A stretch of 64,000 nt of DNA from Pyrenula massariospora (GCA_021030905.1 JAGFMI010000002.1:1426001-1490000), one strand, 5' to 3'. Shown: positions 28,140 through 40,065, counted from the first letter of the stretch. Made by a program: numbers and translations. Notes: generated by a model not told the origin, from the letters alone.

Positions 28140-30566
28140 TTATCGGCCCCTGCTTTGCGCTTGTCTCAGAGCCTCAAGCGTGTCCTGCACTTGCCTAAAA
28201 GCCGTTTCGTTCTCGCCACCGCCGCCACCGCCATACTGTCCATTTTGTGGCATCAGCTGTTGCTGCCCTTGGCGGAAGGGATTGAAAAAAGCCGGGTTGA
28301 TGTGTGATCCTGGAGGTGGCACCTGAGGGATCTGCTGGCGGTGTTGCTGCTGGCTAAAGCTTTGATGCTGTTCCTGTGATGACTGAGAGGGGAAGGGGAA
28401 GGTTCCGAATTGCTGTGACGGTAAAGGCGAGATCGGAGATGGTGAGAAAGGAGAAAATCCGGGATTTTGTGGGGGAAGAGATGGAGCATTTGGGGGTTGG
28501 TATGGGTGAGATTGTGAACGATCAAAGGAGAAATGAGGTTGTTGATGCTGGCTTTGCGAGAAAGTGTATTGAGGTGAGGAATGCCAGTTGGTCTGGGGAG
28601 AGCCATGTTGATTTTGATAGAATTGAGACGTTGGGGGGCCGGCTGTAGGGGGTCCCATACTCGAGTATTTCGAGCTTCTTCCGTCATGAGAAAACGGTGG
28701 CTTTCGTTCATCGTAGTAAGCCCCACGGCCACGGGCTCTTTCTCGATCGCTGAATCCCCGGCCGCGTCCGCCGCGATGAGATCGATCTCCTTTACCGCGA
28801 TTCGGATAATGATTTTGCCCTGGTCCATCCGAAGACGGTGGCCGCGGGGGAAGGGGGTAGCCCTCCACCGGCGCTTCTCGTCCTTTGATCATATCCTGAA
28901 AGTCGCTCGGCCGTTGCAACGGGGTGTATCCATCGTCATTGTTCATGTCAACATCATCATAATTGATCTCGCTAGACACGATTCGACCATTTTTGACGGC
29001 TTCCCGAGAAAGATTCGACCGCCCAAGTCCTCGTCTTCCTCTTCTTCCTCTGCTAGGGTCAGTCGGCTCGCCATGGTGGGCTTGTCTCGCTTGTTGCCTC
29101 TGCTGCTTCATTTGACGCCTGTATTCCGCCTCTTTTTCATCATCAGAAAATTCGATCTCATCCTCGCCTACTTCTTCGTCGTGGAGGTTGGAAGCGTCAC
29201 TTCCTTTTACGCCGCGCAGAGGTTGTGTAAAGACGAACGTAGAATGTTGCTCGACATAATAGACAGTCTTCCCAGCATCAGATAAACCAGACTCAGCTAT
29301 ATCAGCTTCATTTGTGAACCGTACGGTATAGAGGGGTTGCTGGGTACGGCCAATAGTATCAGCTATGACGCCGACTACCAATCGATCTTCTAGACAAAGC
29401 AGGGAGCCCGCATCTAAAACTCGATACTCGCCAGAGGTCTTTGCTTTGATGACGGCGGTGTTTTCAACAACACATTCAACAGTTCCAAGCTCTTCGATTT
29501 TCATTTCAGGCGTGACTACGATACGTGGCTTCGGCACAACCTCGTCCGGTTTCTCGTTCGTAGTTCTGAGGCCATCCCCGTTGGCAGCTCCGGACCTCTT
29601 ATTTCTGCCCTCATCGTCGGAGCCGCCATCCTGCATTAGAATCCTGGCTTGCTCCTCCGGATTCAACAGCGCATACCTGCCTTCAGCTTCCTCATCGTCT
29701 TCACCCTCATCCTCACCACTGCCTTCTGACGTGCTGTCATCGGATGAGGTGCTTGGCTCAGAAGACTCTATTGGCGAAGAATCTACTTCACATTCGGCGC
29801 CGCTTTCATCGTTGAACGAAGCTTCGACGGCGTCGAGGTGAGAATTTGAGTTGACCACCATGGGCGTGTCTGTCGAGGCTGAAGTTGCAACTTCTCCAAC
29901 GACGGCATCAGGTGTAGGATGGCTATGAGGGCCGTTGCTAAGCTCAGCAGGCGTTTCTGTGCGATCGATATGGCACACTTCACCATTCGTCTGTATCTGA
30001 GCCGTGCTGCAGGTTTCCAAGCTTGAAGCATTCTTCTTGAGATCGCTATGTGTTTTAGTATTTACGGTAGTGTCAAGAGCCCGCGAAATTCCCCCCGAGT
30101 CTGTATTCGGTGTGCTGGAGCCTTTACATGCAACTTCTTGGTCGTAGAGCCCCTGCTTGAGTTGCATAGCTGAGCCACTTTCGGCTGGGTCGTCTGGTTT
30201 CTCAGCTTTGACGTAAACGCTGTCTGATTCCCCCTCGTCACCTTCAATATGTTCTTGCTTGACTTCCCCCCCACTTTGTGTTCCAAGCCCACTGTCGGCT
30301 GTACCCTTTGCCTCGACGGCTTTGCTGTTGGCATGGACAGCTCCTAGGCCAGGAAGCTGAACGAGGTCCGAAATAGCGGTTTGAGAAGCAGAAGGCCGAC
30401 ACGAATTGTCTAATTCCGATGTCGCATCCTGATTCTCTGCCTTTAGCGTGGAAGAGGTGATGGGTGGCTCCAAACTTGGTTTAGGAGAGAGACGCTGTCT
30501 TTTTGGAGATCTCTCCTGCTCGTCAAAATTTTCAAGCCTCGGCGGAACGGTATTTTGTGACTCCAT
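28140..30566 (-). CDS. naf1: H/ACA ribonucleoprotein assembly factor NAF1
   Basis: Single exon, 808 residues. Residues 1-330 are acidic and disordered, ending in a Ser/Asp/Glu-rich run (SSDDSTSEGSGEDEGEDDEE). The Gar1-like NAF1 core domain follows at about 355-480: EELGTVECVVENTAVIKAKTSG, GSLLCLEDRLVVGVIADTIG, QPLYTVRF, GKTVYYVEQHSTFVFTQPL. The next region is basic with RG repeats (GRRGRRGLGRSN, RGGRGRGFSDRERARGRG), and the last 170 residues are Gln/Pro/Ser-rich. NAF1 binds the pseudouridine synthase Cbf5/dyskerin during assembly of H/ACA snoRNPs and is replaced by Gar1 on maturation; it acts in the nucleus. It shares a 473-base divergent promoter with ALG9. Confidence 0.92.
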   Translation of the reverse strand: MESQNTVPPRLENFDEQERSPKRQRLSPKPSLEPPITSSTLKAENQDATSELDNSCRPSASQTAISDLVQLPGLGAVHANSKAVEAKGTADSGLGTQSGGEVKQEHIEGDEGESDSVYVKAEKPDDPAESGSAMQLKQGLYDQEVACKGSSTPNTDSGGISRALDTTVNTKTHSDLKKNASSLETCSTAQIQTNGEVCHIDRTETPAELSNGPHSHPTPDAVVGEVATSASTDTPMVVNSNSHLDAVEASFNDESGAECEVDSSPIESSEPSTSSDDSTSEGSGEDEGEDDEEAEGRYALLNPEEQARILMQDGGSDDEGRNKRSGAANGDGLRTTNEKPDEVVPKPRIVVTPEMKIEELGTVECVVENTAVIKAKTSGEYRVLDAGSLLCLEDRLVVGVIADTIGRTQQPLYTVRFTNEADIAESGLSDAGKTVYYVEQHSTFVFTQPLRGVKGSDASNLHDEEVGEDEIEFSDDEKEAEYRRQMKQQRQQARQAHHGEPTDPSRGRRGRRGLGRSNLSREAVKNGRIVSSEINYDDVDMNNDDGYTPLQRPSDFQDMIKGREAPVEGYPLPPRPPSSDGPGQNHYPNRGKGDRSHRGGRGRGFSDRERARGRGAYYDERKPPFSHDGRSSKYSSMGPPTAGPPTSQFYQNQHGSPQTNWHSSPQYTFSQSQHQQPHFSFDRSQSHPYQPPNAPSLPPQNPGFSPFSPSPISPLPSQQFGTFPFPSQSSQEQHQSFSQQQHRQQIPQVPPPGSHINPAFFNPFRQGQQQLMPQNGQYGGGGGGENETAFRQVQDTLEALRQAQSRGR

Positions 30567-31039
30567 CCTCGGTGAGATTTAAGCTTATGTCGAAGATGTC
30601 CTCTCTGTTTAGTTCGCGTGCGTCTCCAAAATTGGGCTGTGGGCGCTGAGAAAGCTTGTGCGGATAGAAGCGTGTGTGGAGTTACAGGATCATCTGGCAG
30701 AGCCGGACCAGGTTCGTCGACTTCATTTCATCGTACGCCAAAGTTTTCAACCCGTTGTTGTGCGTCACACACATATTTCCCAGCTCGCCGTCGATTTTTG
30801 ATCCTGCGGAGAAAGACCCACTCCGATTGGCTGACAGAGAGGTCCATCTCTACACCCAACGACCAAGATGTCCTCGTTACTGTGCCCGCGACCGCATGAG
30901 ATGTAAGATTCAGGGACTCTATACGAAATAATCCTGTACATTTTCAAGCTTCCCTACCGATATCATCACCCTACATCTTTGGAAAGGCCTGATTCTGTGG
31001 ATCGTTCGCAGAAAATATATTTTGCTACTGGGTACGGCA
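30567..31039. promoter_or_regulatory. Divergent promoter between NAF1 and ALG9
   Basis: Both start codons face outward across 473 bases. An ATTGG (inverted CCAAT) lies near 30825 inside TCCGATTGGCTGAC. No uninterrupted gene is present. Confidence 0.4.
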
Positions 31040-32956
31040 ATGGCGCCACCCAGGAAAGGATCTGGACTCGAGAAGAGACCTCGAGAGTCTGCACCCGGTG
31101 GTGGACCTTCTCCGAGGCAAGGTTATCGGTCGGAGTCGTTGGTGTGTTTATTAATGGTGGGCTAGGAACACGATCAGAGGTCACCCGGACCCCCTATTCT
31201 TCGTACCCCTCAACATAGCTTTCTATTTGCTCCTCATTTCTCACATTCTCGCGGCATCATACGCTCCTATTCCTGACTGCGATGAGGTTTTCAACTACTG
31301 GGAACCAGCCCACTACTTAAGCCATGGCTACGGATTGCAGACGTGGGAGTACTCTCCCGAATTTGCATTGCGGAGCTGGTTCTATGTTGGCTTGCACGCT
31401 GTTATTGGGAGGATCGGGTTCGTCTTTGGTAGAACGAAGTCGTTTGAGTTCTATTTCATTCGCGCGGTATTGGCAACCATATCAGCTGCCTCAGAGACAA
31501 GGTTGTACTCAGTCATTTCAAGGACCTTAAATCCTCGCATTGGCGTTCTGTACCTCCTCGTCACAGCATTTACTGCAGGTATATTCCAAGCGTCAGTTGC
31601 ATTTCTTCCGTCAAGTTTTGCCATGTACATGTCGACACTAGGTCTAGCAGCCTTCATGGATTGGCAGAAAGGGCCCAAGACCGCTGCGGGCATTATGTGG
31701 TTTGGAATTGGGGCAGCCGTAGGCTGGCCATTCGCAGGGCTACTTGCTGGTCCATTTGTGTTTGAAGAGCTCTTATTGTCGACCATCACTCGTGAAGGCT
31801 TCGAAACATGGAAGAGATTCCTAGATGGTACTGTGAGAACGCTTGTGGTGATGGTATACTTATCCATTGGTTGCGACAATGTTTCCCAGCTAACTCTCCT
31901 TAGGCTGTCCAATCTGCAGTAGACGCCTTTTTTTACCATCGACCCATTGTTGCTTCTGCACGGCTTGTACTCTACAATGTGTTTAGCGGCAAAGACCGTG
32001 GTCCGGATATATTTGGAACCGAGCCCTGGACCTTCTACTTCAAGAATCTCGTCTTAAATTTCAATGTTTGGTTTCTGCTGGCACTTGCCGCGGGGCCTTT
32101 ACTGTTCTTGCAGTACTACTTTCGATCGCGGGCAACCACGAAGCAGACGCTGTTAAGAACTTGCACTTTCATAACACCATTCTATCTCTGGCTTGGGGTC
32201 TTCACCGTACAATCACATAAGGAGGAGAGATTCATGTATCCAGCCTATCCCTTCTTGGTTCTCAACGCTTCGATTGCTTTCCATATGATTCTGGCATATA
32301 TTGGTTCCAGCGATCCACGGGAGCTGATTGGCAGAGTGCCCGTGGGACCCAAGGTCACTGTCTCAGCGGCATTTGTACTTGTGGCAATCAACCTGAGCTT
32401 TCTACGAATATATGGAAATGTTACAGCGTACAGAGCTCCTTTAGAAGTTTACCAAACATTGCAATCGCTACCGACTGCAAAACCTGAGACTTCCATTTGC
32501 ATGGGCAAGGAATGGTACCGTTTTCCATCGACTTATCTACTTCCAGATGGCGTGCGGGCAAAATTTGTTAAGAGCGAGTTCAGTGGTCTGTTACCCGGCG
32601 AGTTCGCTGAGGCAAAGATTGGATTTGGATTCTTCCCGGGAACTTGGCTGGTGCCTTCGGGCATGAACGACCGTAATGAAGAGGACGTTGGAAAGTACAC
32701 CGACATCAAGTTCTGCGATTATATGATTGACTCGGCTTCTGAAAATAACTCTACTTCAGAATTAGAACCCAATTACTATCTGGACCGCGAAAACTGGAAC
32801 CCAGTCATATGTCGACCATTCCTAGACACCGTGCGAACGAGTCTCATACCACGAACGCTCTGGGTGCCTGATCATCCTTTGTTACCTGCGAAACTGCGGC
32901 GTAAATGGGTCTCATACTGTTTACTAGAGAGGCGGCAAAAAAGTGTTTCAATTTGA
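31040..32956 (+). CDS. alg9: ALG9-type alpha-1,2-mannosyltransferase (GT22)
   Basis: Exons 2 and 3 are firm: about 31180..31853 and 31904..32956 with a 50-nt intron. Exon 1 most likely runs 31040..31121 (MAPPRKGSGLEKR...), joined over a 58-nt intron; that junction is uncertain because donor and acceptor are both weak. The product is about 602 residues. Landmarks are the luminal DCDEVFNYWEP motif of GT22 enzymes, HYLSHGYGLQTWEYSPE, and the signature HKEERFMYP near the middle. Many hydrophobic helices mark an ER membrane protein. ALG9 adds the seventh and ninth mannoses to the lipid-linked oligosaccharide precursor for N-glycosylation from dolichol-phosphate mannose. The gene ends 144 bases from the convergent DUF3445 gene. 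Confidence 0.92.
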
Positions 32957-33100
32957 GATGGGAGCTTTCTATTAGAAATTGCGGTCCCGCATTGCGAATC
33001 TCAATCGCACATGAATGTTGGATAAATCACAGAACCTCGGTGGAAGAAATGTGTACCTCATTCATAAATGGATACCCAGCCATGGGCTCATCGCCGCGGA

Positions 33101-34510
33101 CTAGTACGGGTATACCCTCTCATCGTCCTCCTTGCTCATGTCCAATCCAGCCACCACCTGCTCCTCATGCTTCCGATCTAAATACTCCAGCAACACCTCC
33201 TCATACCTCTCCTTCCCTTTATACCGACTCACATCATCTCCCCAACTCCTAATCGCGCTCGCCAACCTTCCGGGTACATATTTCTCCTCCGCGATCTCAG
33301 TAATCGGCAAGAAATACGTTCTGATCGTAAACACCACCGCTCCCGTCCTCGGTAACCTCCTCAGACTCTGCCTCTCGCTCCGAAAATAGTGGTGCTGGAT
33401 CGCCTTGTTCTTCTCTGCCGTGCTCCACGCCACGTCTTCAGAGTCCTCAGAGCCAATGCTGTGCGACCACGGCAAGCAATCATCCACTTGCAAAAAGTAG
33501 TTGTTCCGCAAGACAGGCTCCTCAGGTTTCAAGCGGCGAAAGAAATTCATCATGCCCTTTTCGAGCTTCTCGCGAAATTGCGGTACATCCCCCGAGGTGT
33601 GGATTTCGGAGAGGGGCATTCCGAATTTGTCGGTCAGCCGCCAGAAGCCCGCGAGGAGGATGGCGCCGCTGAGGAGATAATATTGGCCATCAGGCTTCTC
33701 GAACATCAGGGCAAGATCATCTTGTATCAGGCGTGCACAGGTCGTGATTGGTTCTTCTGCGAGTGGTTGAGACGACGTGTTGAATGATTCGCCTGTAAGT
33801 AGGTTGTCGATGCCAACATCTGTCCGGCGAAAGAGGCTGGGATAGCGTTGGGGCAGGTAATCAGTCAGCTCCTCGAGTAGTTCAACCGCTGCAGGGTACG
33901 CCTCTGGGGCTGTTATACAGCATTTCTCTGCTCGCTCCGCAATTCGGCTGGCCTTGTCTGCGTGGAAGCGTGGGTAATGGTTGTCGAGCTCGATCCAGTC
34001 GTCCCATTTCATGGAGCGAAGACCCATGGTGACAAAGTACTTTGGGCCGTAGCGAAACGGGCGATAGGGGAGGGGAGGAGTGTCGTGGACGGACCAACCG
34101 CGATACGGTTTTGCGGCGGGACGGCGAAACGAGGAAGGTATCCATTGCCCTAGTGGCCGGGAAGTGGGCTTAAGCTTGGACAGAGATGGTGGTAGAGAAC
34201 CTTTCTCGAGAATAGGTGTCGTTGGAGAGGCATCCCGGCGGCGCTTGAGAATACGGTGTCTCGAAATAATAGGTGAGAGGAAAGCGACGAAGATGAGGAG
34301 GAGAATGAGAGCGTAAAGAGGCAAACGAGGACTTGAACCCCGGGAGGCAATATGACGTTCAATGAATTGAATGCAATCATCAATTTGACTCTTGAGACGG
34401 CTGAAATAGTATTCTCCGATTGTTGAGGTAGCTTTCAATTGCCTATCCATTTGGGAATGAATGCTGTTTCTGTAGTGTTGTTCTGTCCCCAAAGCGTTTC
34501 TCCTGTCCAT
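33101..34510 (-). CDS. DUF3445 / haem-dependent oxidative N-demethylase-like protein
   Basis: Single exon, 469 residues. One membrane helix near 60-80 (LPLYALILLLIFVAFLSPII) follows a short basic N-terminus, so it is a probable membrane-anchored protein. From about 125 on the sequence matches the fungal DUF3445 family: MGLRSMKWDDWIELDNHYPRF, a central PLAEEPITTCARLIQDDLALMF and LLSGAILLAGFWRLTDKFG, and the C-terminal LRRLPRTGAVVFTIRTYFLP. The bacterial relatives are alpha subunits of a haem-dependent oxidative N-demethylase; the fungal substrate is unknown. No catalytic claim can be made from this sequence alone. Confidence 0.8.
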   Translation of the reverse strand: MDRRNALGTEQHYRNSIHSQMDRQLKATSTIGEYYFSRLKSQIDDCIQFIERHIASRGSSPRLPLYALILLLIFVAFLSPIISRHRILKRRRDASPTTPILEKGSLPPSLSKLKPTSRPLGQWIPSSFRRPAAKPYRGWSVHDTPPLPYRPFRYGPKYFVTMGLRSMKWDDWIELDNHYPRFHADKASRIAERAEKCCITAPEAYPAAVELLEELTDYLPQRYPSLFRRTDVGIDNLLTGESFNTSSQPLAEEPITTCARLIQDDLALMFEKPDGQYYLLSGAILLAGFWRLTDKFGMPLSEIHTSGDVPQFREKLEKGMMNFFRRLKPEEPVLRNNYFLQVDDCLPWSHSIGSEDSEDVAWSTAEKNKAIQHHYFRSERQSLRRLPRTGAVVFTIRTYFLPITEIAEEKYVPGRLASAIRSWGDDVSRYKGKERYEEVLLEYLDRKHEEQVVAGLDMSKEDDERVYPY

Positions 34511-35037
34511 CTGTAACCATAGAAGAGATATAGCAGCGAAAAGAGGACAGTCCCACTATTGAAACATGTGGATGATGTGTTGTTGAAAAAAATGTCGTCG
34601 AGCGCTCTTTCACTTCAACACACGATGTCCATCTATCCAGGCCGGTGAAGACTGTATCGTACTATGCAACCGCGATCTAGGCTCAAAACGAAGTTTCGAT
34701 CCGGTACCGGCTCTTCACTGGTGCCTACGTAGTGCGTTCAATGGATTCTAGAGTCAAACTTCTCTTCTTATCGACAATCTCGTTTTCATTCGGTCATTGC
34801 GAGTGATGTGAAGTGGGGCTAGCCAATCAGCGTTGATTCACCCTTCGGGATTTTGCTACTGCTTTCGGTAAGCCATCCATTTGACAACATCTTTAAGGGT
34901 TGGCACTACTTGTTGTACATGGTTCTGTGTTCCTTACCTGATCGCGCTCTAGCGGCGAGATGCTCCAATCTTCGAATTCCAGAGGCGCACAAAGATATCC
35001 CAAGGCTATGATACAAGGGCTAACATTCAATCAATCC
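34511..35037. other. Intergenic region between two minus-strand genes
   Basis: Upstream region of the DUF3445 gene and 3' flank of exonuclease V. A CT-rich stretch begins about 35040 and already belongs to the coding end of the next gene. Nothing else is recognised. Confidence 0.4.
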
Positions 35038-36723
35038 CTACATCCCCCCCCTTTCCGTCGCTTTCCTTCTCCCTATCTTCTTCTGGGCATTTTCCACGTT
35101 CTCTTGATCTTTCTCTTGCAACCACTCACAATCATCTCGGAACTCGCAAACACGACACTTCCACGTATCTTGGATCTCCACGCCTCTCGCCTTCCTTTCT
35201 CCCCTCCACCACTCCATTTCATCCCTTAAATACCGGTTCAAGAAGTCCTGCTCGTAAGAGAATGATTTCAGCCCCAAAAGCGATCCGTCCGCGGCCGAGA
35301 CATAGCGAGCAGTGAGTAGAGGTGAGAGACGGGATTGGAATGGGGATGTTGAGGTGAAGACGGTCTGTTCAAATTCCGTCATCATGAGAGACCAGAGGGC
35401 GGATAGAGTATTATTCGCGAGGAGAATGTCAAGGGAGTCTTGACTGCTGACAGGTGGTGGGTGAGAGGCAGGTTCGTTATCGGTTTCTTGGGAAGAGACA
35501 GCGTCAACAAATTCCTCGTTCAAGGTACCTATCTGGGCGATAAATGCGTCGGTAAAAGTACGGGAAACGTCAAGGGAATGGCGGGTTGCAATTAAAGACA
35601 GTGGAAAATTGCCCAGCGCAATTTGTGTGAGAAGGTGATGGTAAAGATGAAGCTGCAAGTGTGTTGGACGTAGAGACGATCTGTTCGGAAGAGACTTTGA
35701 GCTTCGGGTCTTGGTGTCGATTACGTATATACGGGCTTCTGTACCAGCAGACCCGGGCGGAGCTGACCCAGACGGCTTTTGTAGATCGCCTATTGTCCTA
35801 CCTTGGCCGCCTGAGGTGGAAAGGAGAAAGTCTGTGATTGTCTTCTGTCCCGGCAGTAGCTTGCTTTCCGAATGTTCTGGCGGTTTGTCTTCCATATGAA
35901 TCTCTGCAAGCGGGTTAGGGTTGGTGTAGGTAAGCTCGTCGACAACGCCATTGACAAGCTCTCCATCAATCAAGCCCCATATCTCGAGCTCTCTAGTTAC
36001 GCCGGTCTCTCGGAGAGATCGTAAGCCCTGTATGACATTCCATATACGGAGTCCCCACGCATCTTCCTTTGTTGTAACCTCTACTGGCACAGTGACATGG
36101 ACTTCGTCTTCGAGCTTCTTGTGGATCTTTGAACCCTGCCGCATTGCTGGCGTCCGCTTCTTCTTTCCATGCTTTGACAAGGTGTAAAAGTATTGCAACT
36201 CACACCATGCTGGTGATACGAGATCTGTCACACTGAGTGGTTTTTTGGGGCGTTGACGAAATCTCTCCAAAGGCGAACGTGTGTCTAAAACAGAAGCCTC
36301 GGGCGCCTCCTCAAGTATAGACGCGGCTCTGAGCTCCAGGAGTCGCTTCTCCTCTTCAGAGCCTTCAGCTGCACGCTAATCAGCAAGTCAGTAAAAATGT
36401 AGCAAGATGGAGGGGAAGGAATTACCGGCTTCAGCGAAATCGTCGTCACATAGTGTTGTCTGCTGGACGAGCTGTTGGTGACTGGTAGAAGAACTCTGGC
36501 TGACGAAACGCTTCCATTGTTCGCTACCAAAAGCCTTAGGCAGCCTGATGCCCATGGGCTCTTCATAGTCTTCGATGTCTGTAACAACCAACGAAGGGGC
36601 CGCCTCGAGCCCACCGGTTGGCGTTCTGTCGTACAGCTCCTTCACGAGCTCTTCATCCCAGTCCGATCCATAGTCACTAGAGGCTTCTTGAGGCGACGAA
36701 GCTATTCGAGCAGTTTTCAGCAT
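35038..36723 (-). CDS. exo5: Exonuclease V (EXO5/DEM1 family), probably mitochondrial
   Basis: Two exons, 36723..36426 and 36368..35038, give 542 residues. The intron is 57 nt; an AG 7 nt before the true acceptor must be skipped, and use of GCAG at 36371-36369 restores frame into AEGSEEEKRLLELRAASILEE. The PDDEXK nuclease core starts with SVTDLVSPAWCELQYFY and continues through RQGSKIHKKLEDEVH, DELTYTNPNPL and ARIYVIDTKTR. Cys in AWCEL plus three C-terminal cysteines in WKCRVCEFRDDC are the expected ligands of the family iron-sulphur cluster. EXO5 is a single-strand-specific 5' exonuclease for mitochondrial DNA maintenance in yeast. The N-terminal 130 residues are acidic and do not form an obvious presequence. 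The start faces the Mpv17-like gene across 444 bases. Confidence 0.9.
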
Positions 36724-37167
36724 GATGCCGGCATGTTCAAGTTGCTTGATGCTGGTGCAGTTCTTCCGCTTCTGGTGGCGCTAATGGGACGATGTGCGGA
36801 TCATGACTTCCACAGAATGCGGCATCGCAGCTTGAGTCAGTTGCAAAGCACGCGGTGTCAGTGGAGCTGGACCGGCTTCTTCCAGCTTCCGTTCAGCGGT
36901 AGCACTCTTGGTGAAGATGGATATGATTAACGTGGAACGCGAAAGCTCTAGACCAGGCGGGCGCGGTCAAGCTTTGTCCTTCCAGGCGCCGGTCGCGCAT
37001 GTGAGGCGCCTAACTCCGAATATGCCAGGTACGGATCACCGTCAGGGTTGGTGAGGCTGACAAAAACCTCCAAGCCAACATCAGTACTATTCCAGCACTT
37101 CGTCTTCCTTCTCTTCGTCAAATAAGAGCGACTTCAAGATCGCCAATGTCAGAGCCATTTATTTCCA
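36724..37167. promoter_or_regulatory. Divergent promoter of exonuclease V and Mpv17-like genes
   Basis: A 444-base region between opposed start codons. Both products are linked by family to mitochondria, so shared control is possible but unproven. No specific motif is claimed. Confidence 0.35.
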
Positions 37168-37962
37168 ATGATGTTCCCCGCGCTGGCGCGACTAGCCAGC
37201 AGCAGGACAGGCGTCCTAACAAGACGATTCCCTAAGTCTTCTCAATCCCTCAAAACCCCTCAACGCTACAAATCCACAAAATCTACCGTCGCAGAACAGA
37301 CTCCCAGATCCGCCGAAACAAACCCTCCCGTCTCTGAGGATAATATTCCTCCAAATCCTCTGCTCTGGCACCAGCGCCTTGGTCCTATCTCTGACTTCAT
37401 AACCTGGTTCGACCGCCACCAGTCCGCCTTCCCCCTCCGCACCCAACTCTTCACTTCCCTCCTTGTTTACCTCACAGGCGATCTACTTGCTCAGAACTTC
37501 GATCCTGCTCCCTACGACCCTCTCCGCACCGCCCGCCACCTTATTGTCGGGGCTGTCGCTAGCATCCCCGGCTACCACTGGTTCATGTTCTTGGGCCGTC
37601 ACTTCAATTATGCTTCACGCGTGCTTAGCATCTCTACCAAAGTCGTCGTCCAACAGATCGTCTTCACGCCGATCTTCAACACGTACTTCTTCGGGATGCA
37701 AAGCCTGCTGGCGGGCGCTGGGATTGGCGGCGCGGTTGAGCGAGTGCGAAGGACAGTCCCCGAGAGTATTGTCAACTCGCTAAAGGTGTGGCCGGCAGTG
37801 ACGGCGGCGAACTTCACTTTCGTGCAGCCACAGTATCGGTTCATGTGCGCCGGAGTCGTAGCGTGTTTGTGGCAGAGTTACCTGAGCTGGTTAAATCAGA
37901 GGGAGGCGCGGAGGGCGAAGGGGAAGATTCTGGATATTGACACGGCAAGGAACGAGTCCTGA
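37168..37962 (+). CDS. Mpv17/PMP22 (Sym1) family membrane protein
   Basis: Single exon, 264 residues. The N-terminal 60 residues are basic and Ser/Thr-rich (SSRTGVLTRRFPKSSQSLKTPQRYKSTKS), consistent with a mitochondrial presequence. The family domain spans about 85-255: TQLFTSLLVYLTGDLLAQ, LIVGAVASIPGYHWFMFLGRHF, VVVQQIVFTPIFNTYFF, and the signature VWPAVTAANFTFVQPQYRF. About four membrane segments are visible. Sym1/Mpv17 proteins sit in the inner mitochondrial membrane and are needed for stress tolerance and mtDNA upkeep; the peroxisomal PMP22 branch cannot be fully excluded. Two ATGs are adjacent (MM), so the exact first residue is ambiguous. Confidence 0.88.
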   Translation: MMFPALARLASSRTGVLTRRFPKSSQSLKTPQRYKSTKSTVAEQTPRSAETNPPVSEDNIPPNPLLWHQRLGPISDFITWFDRHQSAFPLRTQLFTSLLVYLTGDLLAQNFDPAPYDPLRTARHLIVGAVASIPGYHWFMFLGRHFNYASRVLSISTKVVVQQIVFTPIFNTYFFGMQSLLAGAGIGGAVERVRRTVPESIVNSLKVWPAVTAANFTFVQPQYRFMCAGVVACLWQSYLSWLNQREARRAKGKILDIDTARNES

Positions 37963-38653
37963 ACTGAATTCACGCTGTTGTTGATTTCGCGTGATAATAG
38001 AAAGACTTGAAGGTTAGTACCATACCTAGTTATAGCAGATTTTCCAGGGTTCTAGATAGAGCAGATCAAGATTCAAAAAATACACATAGACAGAGAGCTA
38101 GAAATAGATATAATTACCGAACAAATCGAAACAGCATAGTCTGTACTGCATACGCGGAAGTCCCGGGGAAATCAACTTCTTTCCTTTTAAAGGGCTTAGG
38201 TCACGAGCTTTAAAGGTAGGGTCGATGCACAATACAAGAAACCTACCTAGATCAAGTGGTTCAGAGATTGTAGATGATTGGATTCGCCTTTGAGTAATGA
38301 TAATCTAAGAAGGCATAGCGACGTGAGACGCCTGTAGCAACCCCGGAAGGAGTCGCGACCGAAACGAGAGCTACGAATGGGATTCACAATTAGAGACGAG
38401 AGTAATGATGCAGACCTGATATTAGATGAGGTCTAAGATATGTTTGCAAGCTCAATAGCGAGCCTATCCTGCTTACCAGGCTTTCTGCTCGGTAATGTAC
38501 ATTCGCATGACGCCGTGAACCTCCCTGCCCATTCAATAAAGATGCAAACCCTGAACTGCAGATCATCACCCATCACCCTGACCCTTCCCTCTCAAGATTG
38601 GCCGAATACCACAGGCAAGCACAGTGAAGAAGCCATCAACCACGACCTATCAT
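37963..38653. other. Convergent 3' region of Mpv17-like and histone H3 genes
   Basis: About 690 bases. It contains short AT-leaning patches and no gene. I searched by eye for a further histone H3 exon and for tRNA A and B boxes and found none. Confidence 0.4.
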
Positions 38654-39269
<616 letters not shown>

Positions 39270-40065
39270 TGCTAATGACTTGTAGAGAAGATTTTGGTAT
39301 TGGAATTGATGGAATTTGATTGATGATGATGAGTTTGACGATGGCGAATGGTAAGTGGTGGATGGGTGAGTAGAAGAGGAAAGGTTGCAGGAAGTGGGTG
39401 GGGGAGGAGTTTAAGTAAGAAGGCAGGCTGCGGCGGCTGATCTGATCGGGGGGGAGAGTGCGCAGGCAGTGATTGTTGCAGGCGGTCGTAATAATCGTTA
39501 GCGCGAAAACTTGGATCACAAAAAAGCGTCTGGAAAGCAGCAGCTGTTGCGGGTCTTGATTTGGGGCGCGTTTTGGCAGCAACAAGAAAATGTCCTGCGT
39601 CTTGGCCCGTGATCTGGCCAATCAGAGTCTCCGACCACCCCGACACCTTACCCCTTCAACAACGATCTCGATGCACCCCGAATAATTTTGAATGATCCCA
39701 ATTATCGTAGATGAGGTGACTGTGAGATCACCTATGAGTGCACTGAATTATTCTTTGATCGGGGTGAGGCGGGAGAGATCGTTGTTTGGACGACGCTCAT
39801 CGTCGGACTGTTCCCAGAGTCACGGGCGACTAATCCAGATCAGGGTGCGCTAAAACTACGCTCGATGATTGGTTCTGATCCTGCGGCACCAGCTGATCTC
39901 GCCATTGCTGCAGGCGCTCTAGAAATATCTCGCCCCCGCGAACACTGAACCATCTCTTCTCTCCACTCCCAAGATAGGCATCATCTCACAGCTGTTCGAC
40001 ATTCTTACATCCCATCAACTACCTCACTTTAGCTTTTCAAGCTTCTTCACTACCTACCTCTCAAA
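39270..40065. promoter_or_regulatory. Divergent histone H3-H4 promoter
   Basis: 796 bases separate the H3 and H4 start codons. A CCAAT box lies at 39618-39622 (GGCCAATCAG) and an inverted one at 39868-39872 (ATTGG). The string TGATCGGGG occurs twice, near 39443 and 39756. CCAAT boxes are common in fungal histone promoters; the role of the repeated string is unknown. The last 60 bases before the H4 ATG are pyrimidine-rich leader. Confidence 0.6.

Noticed and set aside
28253-28828. 191-codon minus-strand and overlapping plus-strand frames in NAF1
   Set aside because: They are shadows of the Gln/Pro/Arg-rich NAF1 C-terminus.
30618-30931. Short open frames between NAF1 and ALG9
   Set aside because: They lie in a divergent promoter, have no conserved features and overlap one another.
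34325-34345. Another tRNA B-box-like string (complement of ACTTGAACCCCGG)
   Set aside because: It lies inside the intact DUF3445 coding frame and has no cloverleaf around it.
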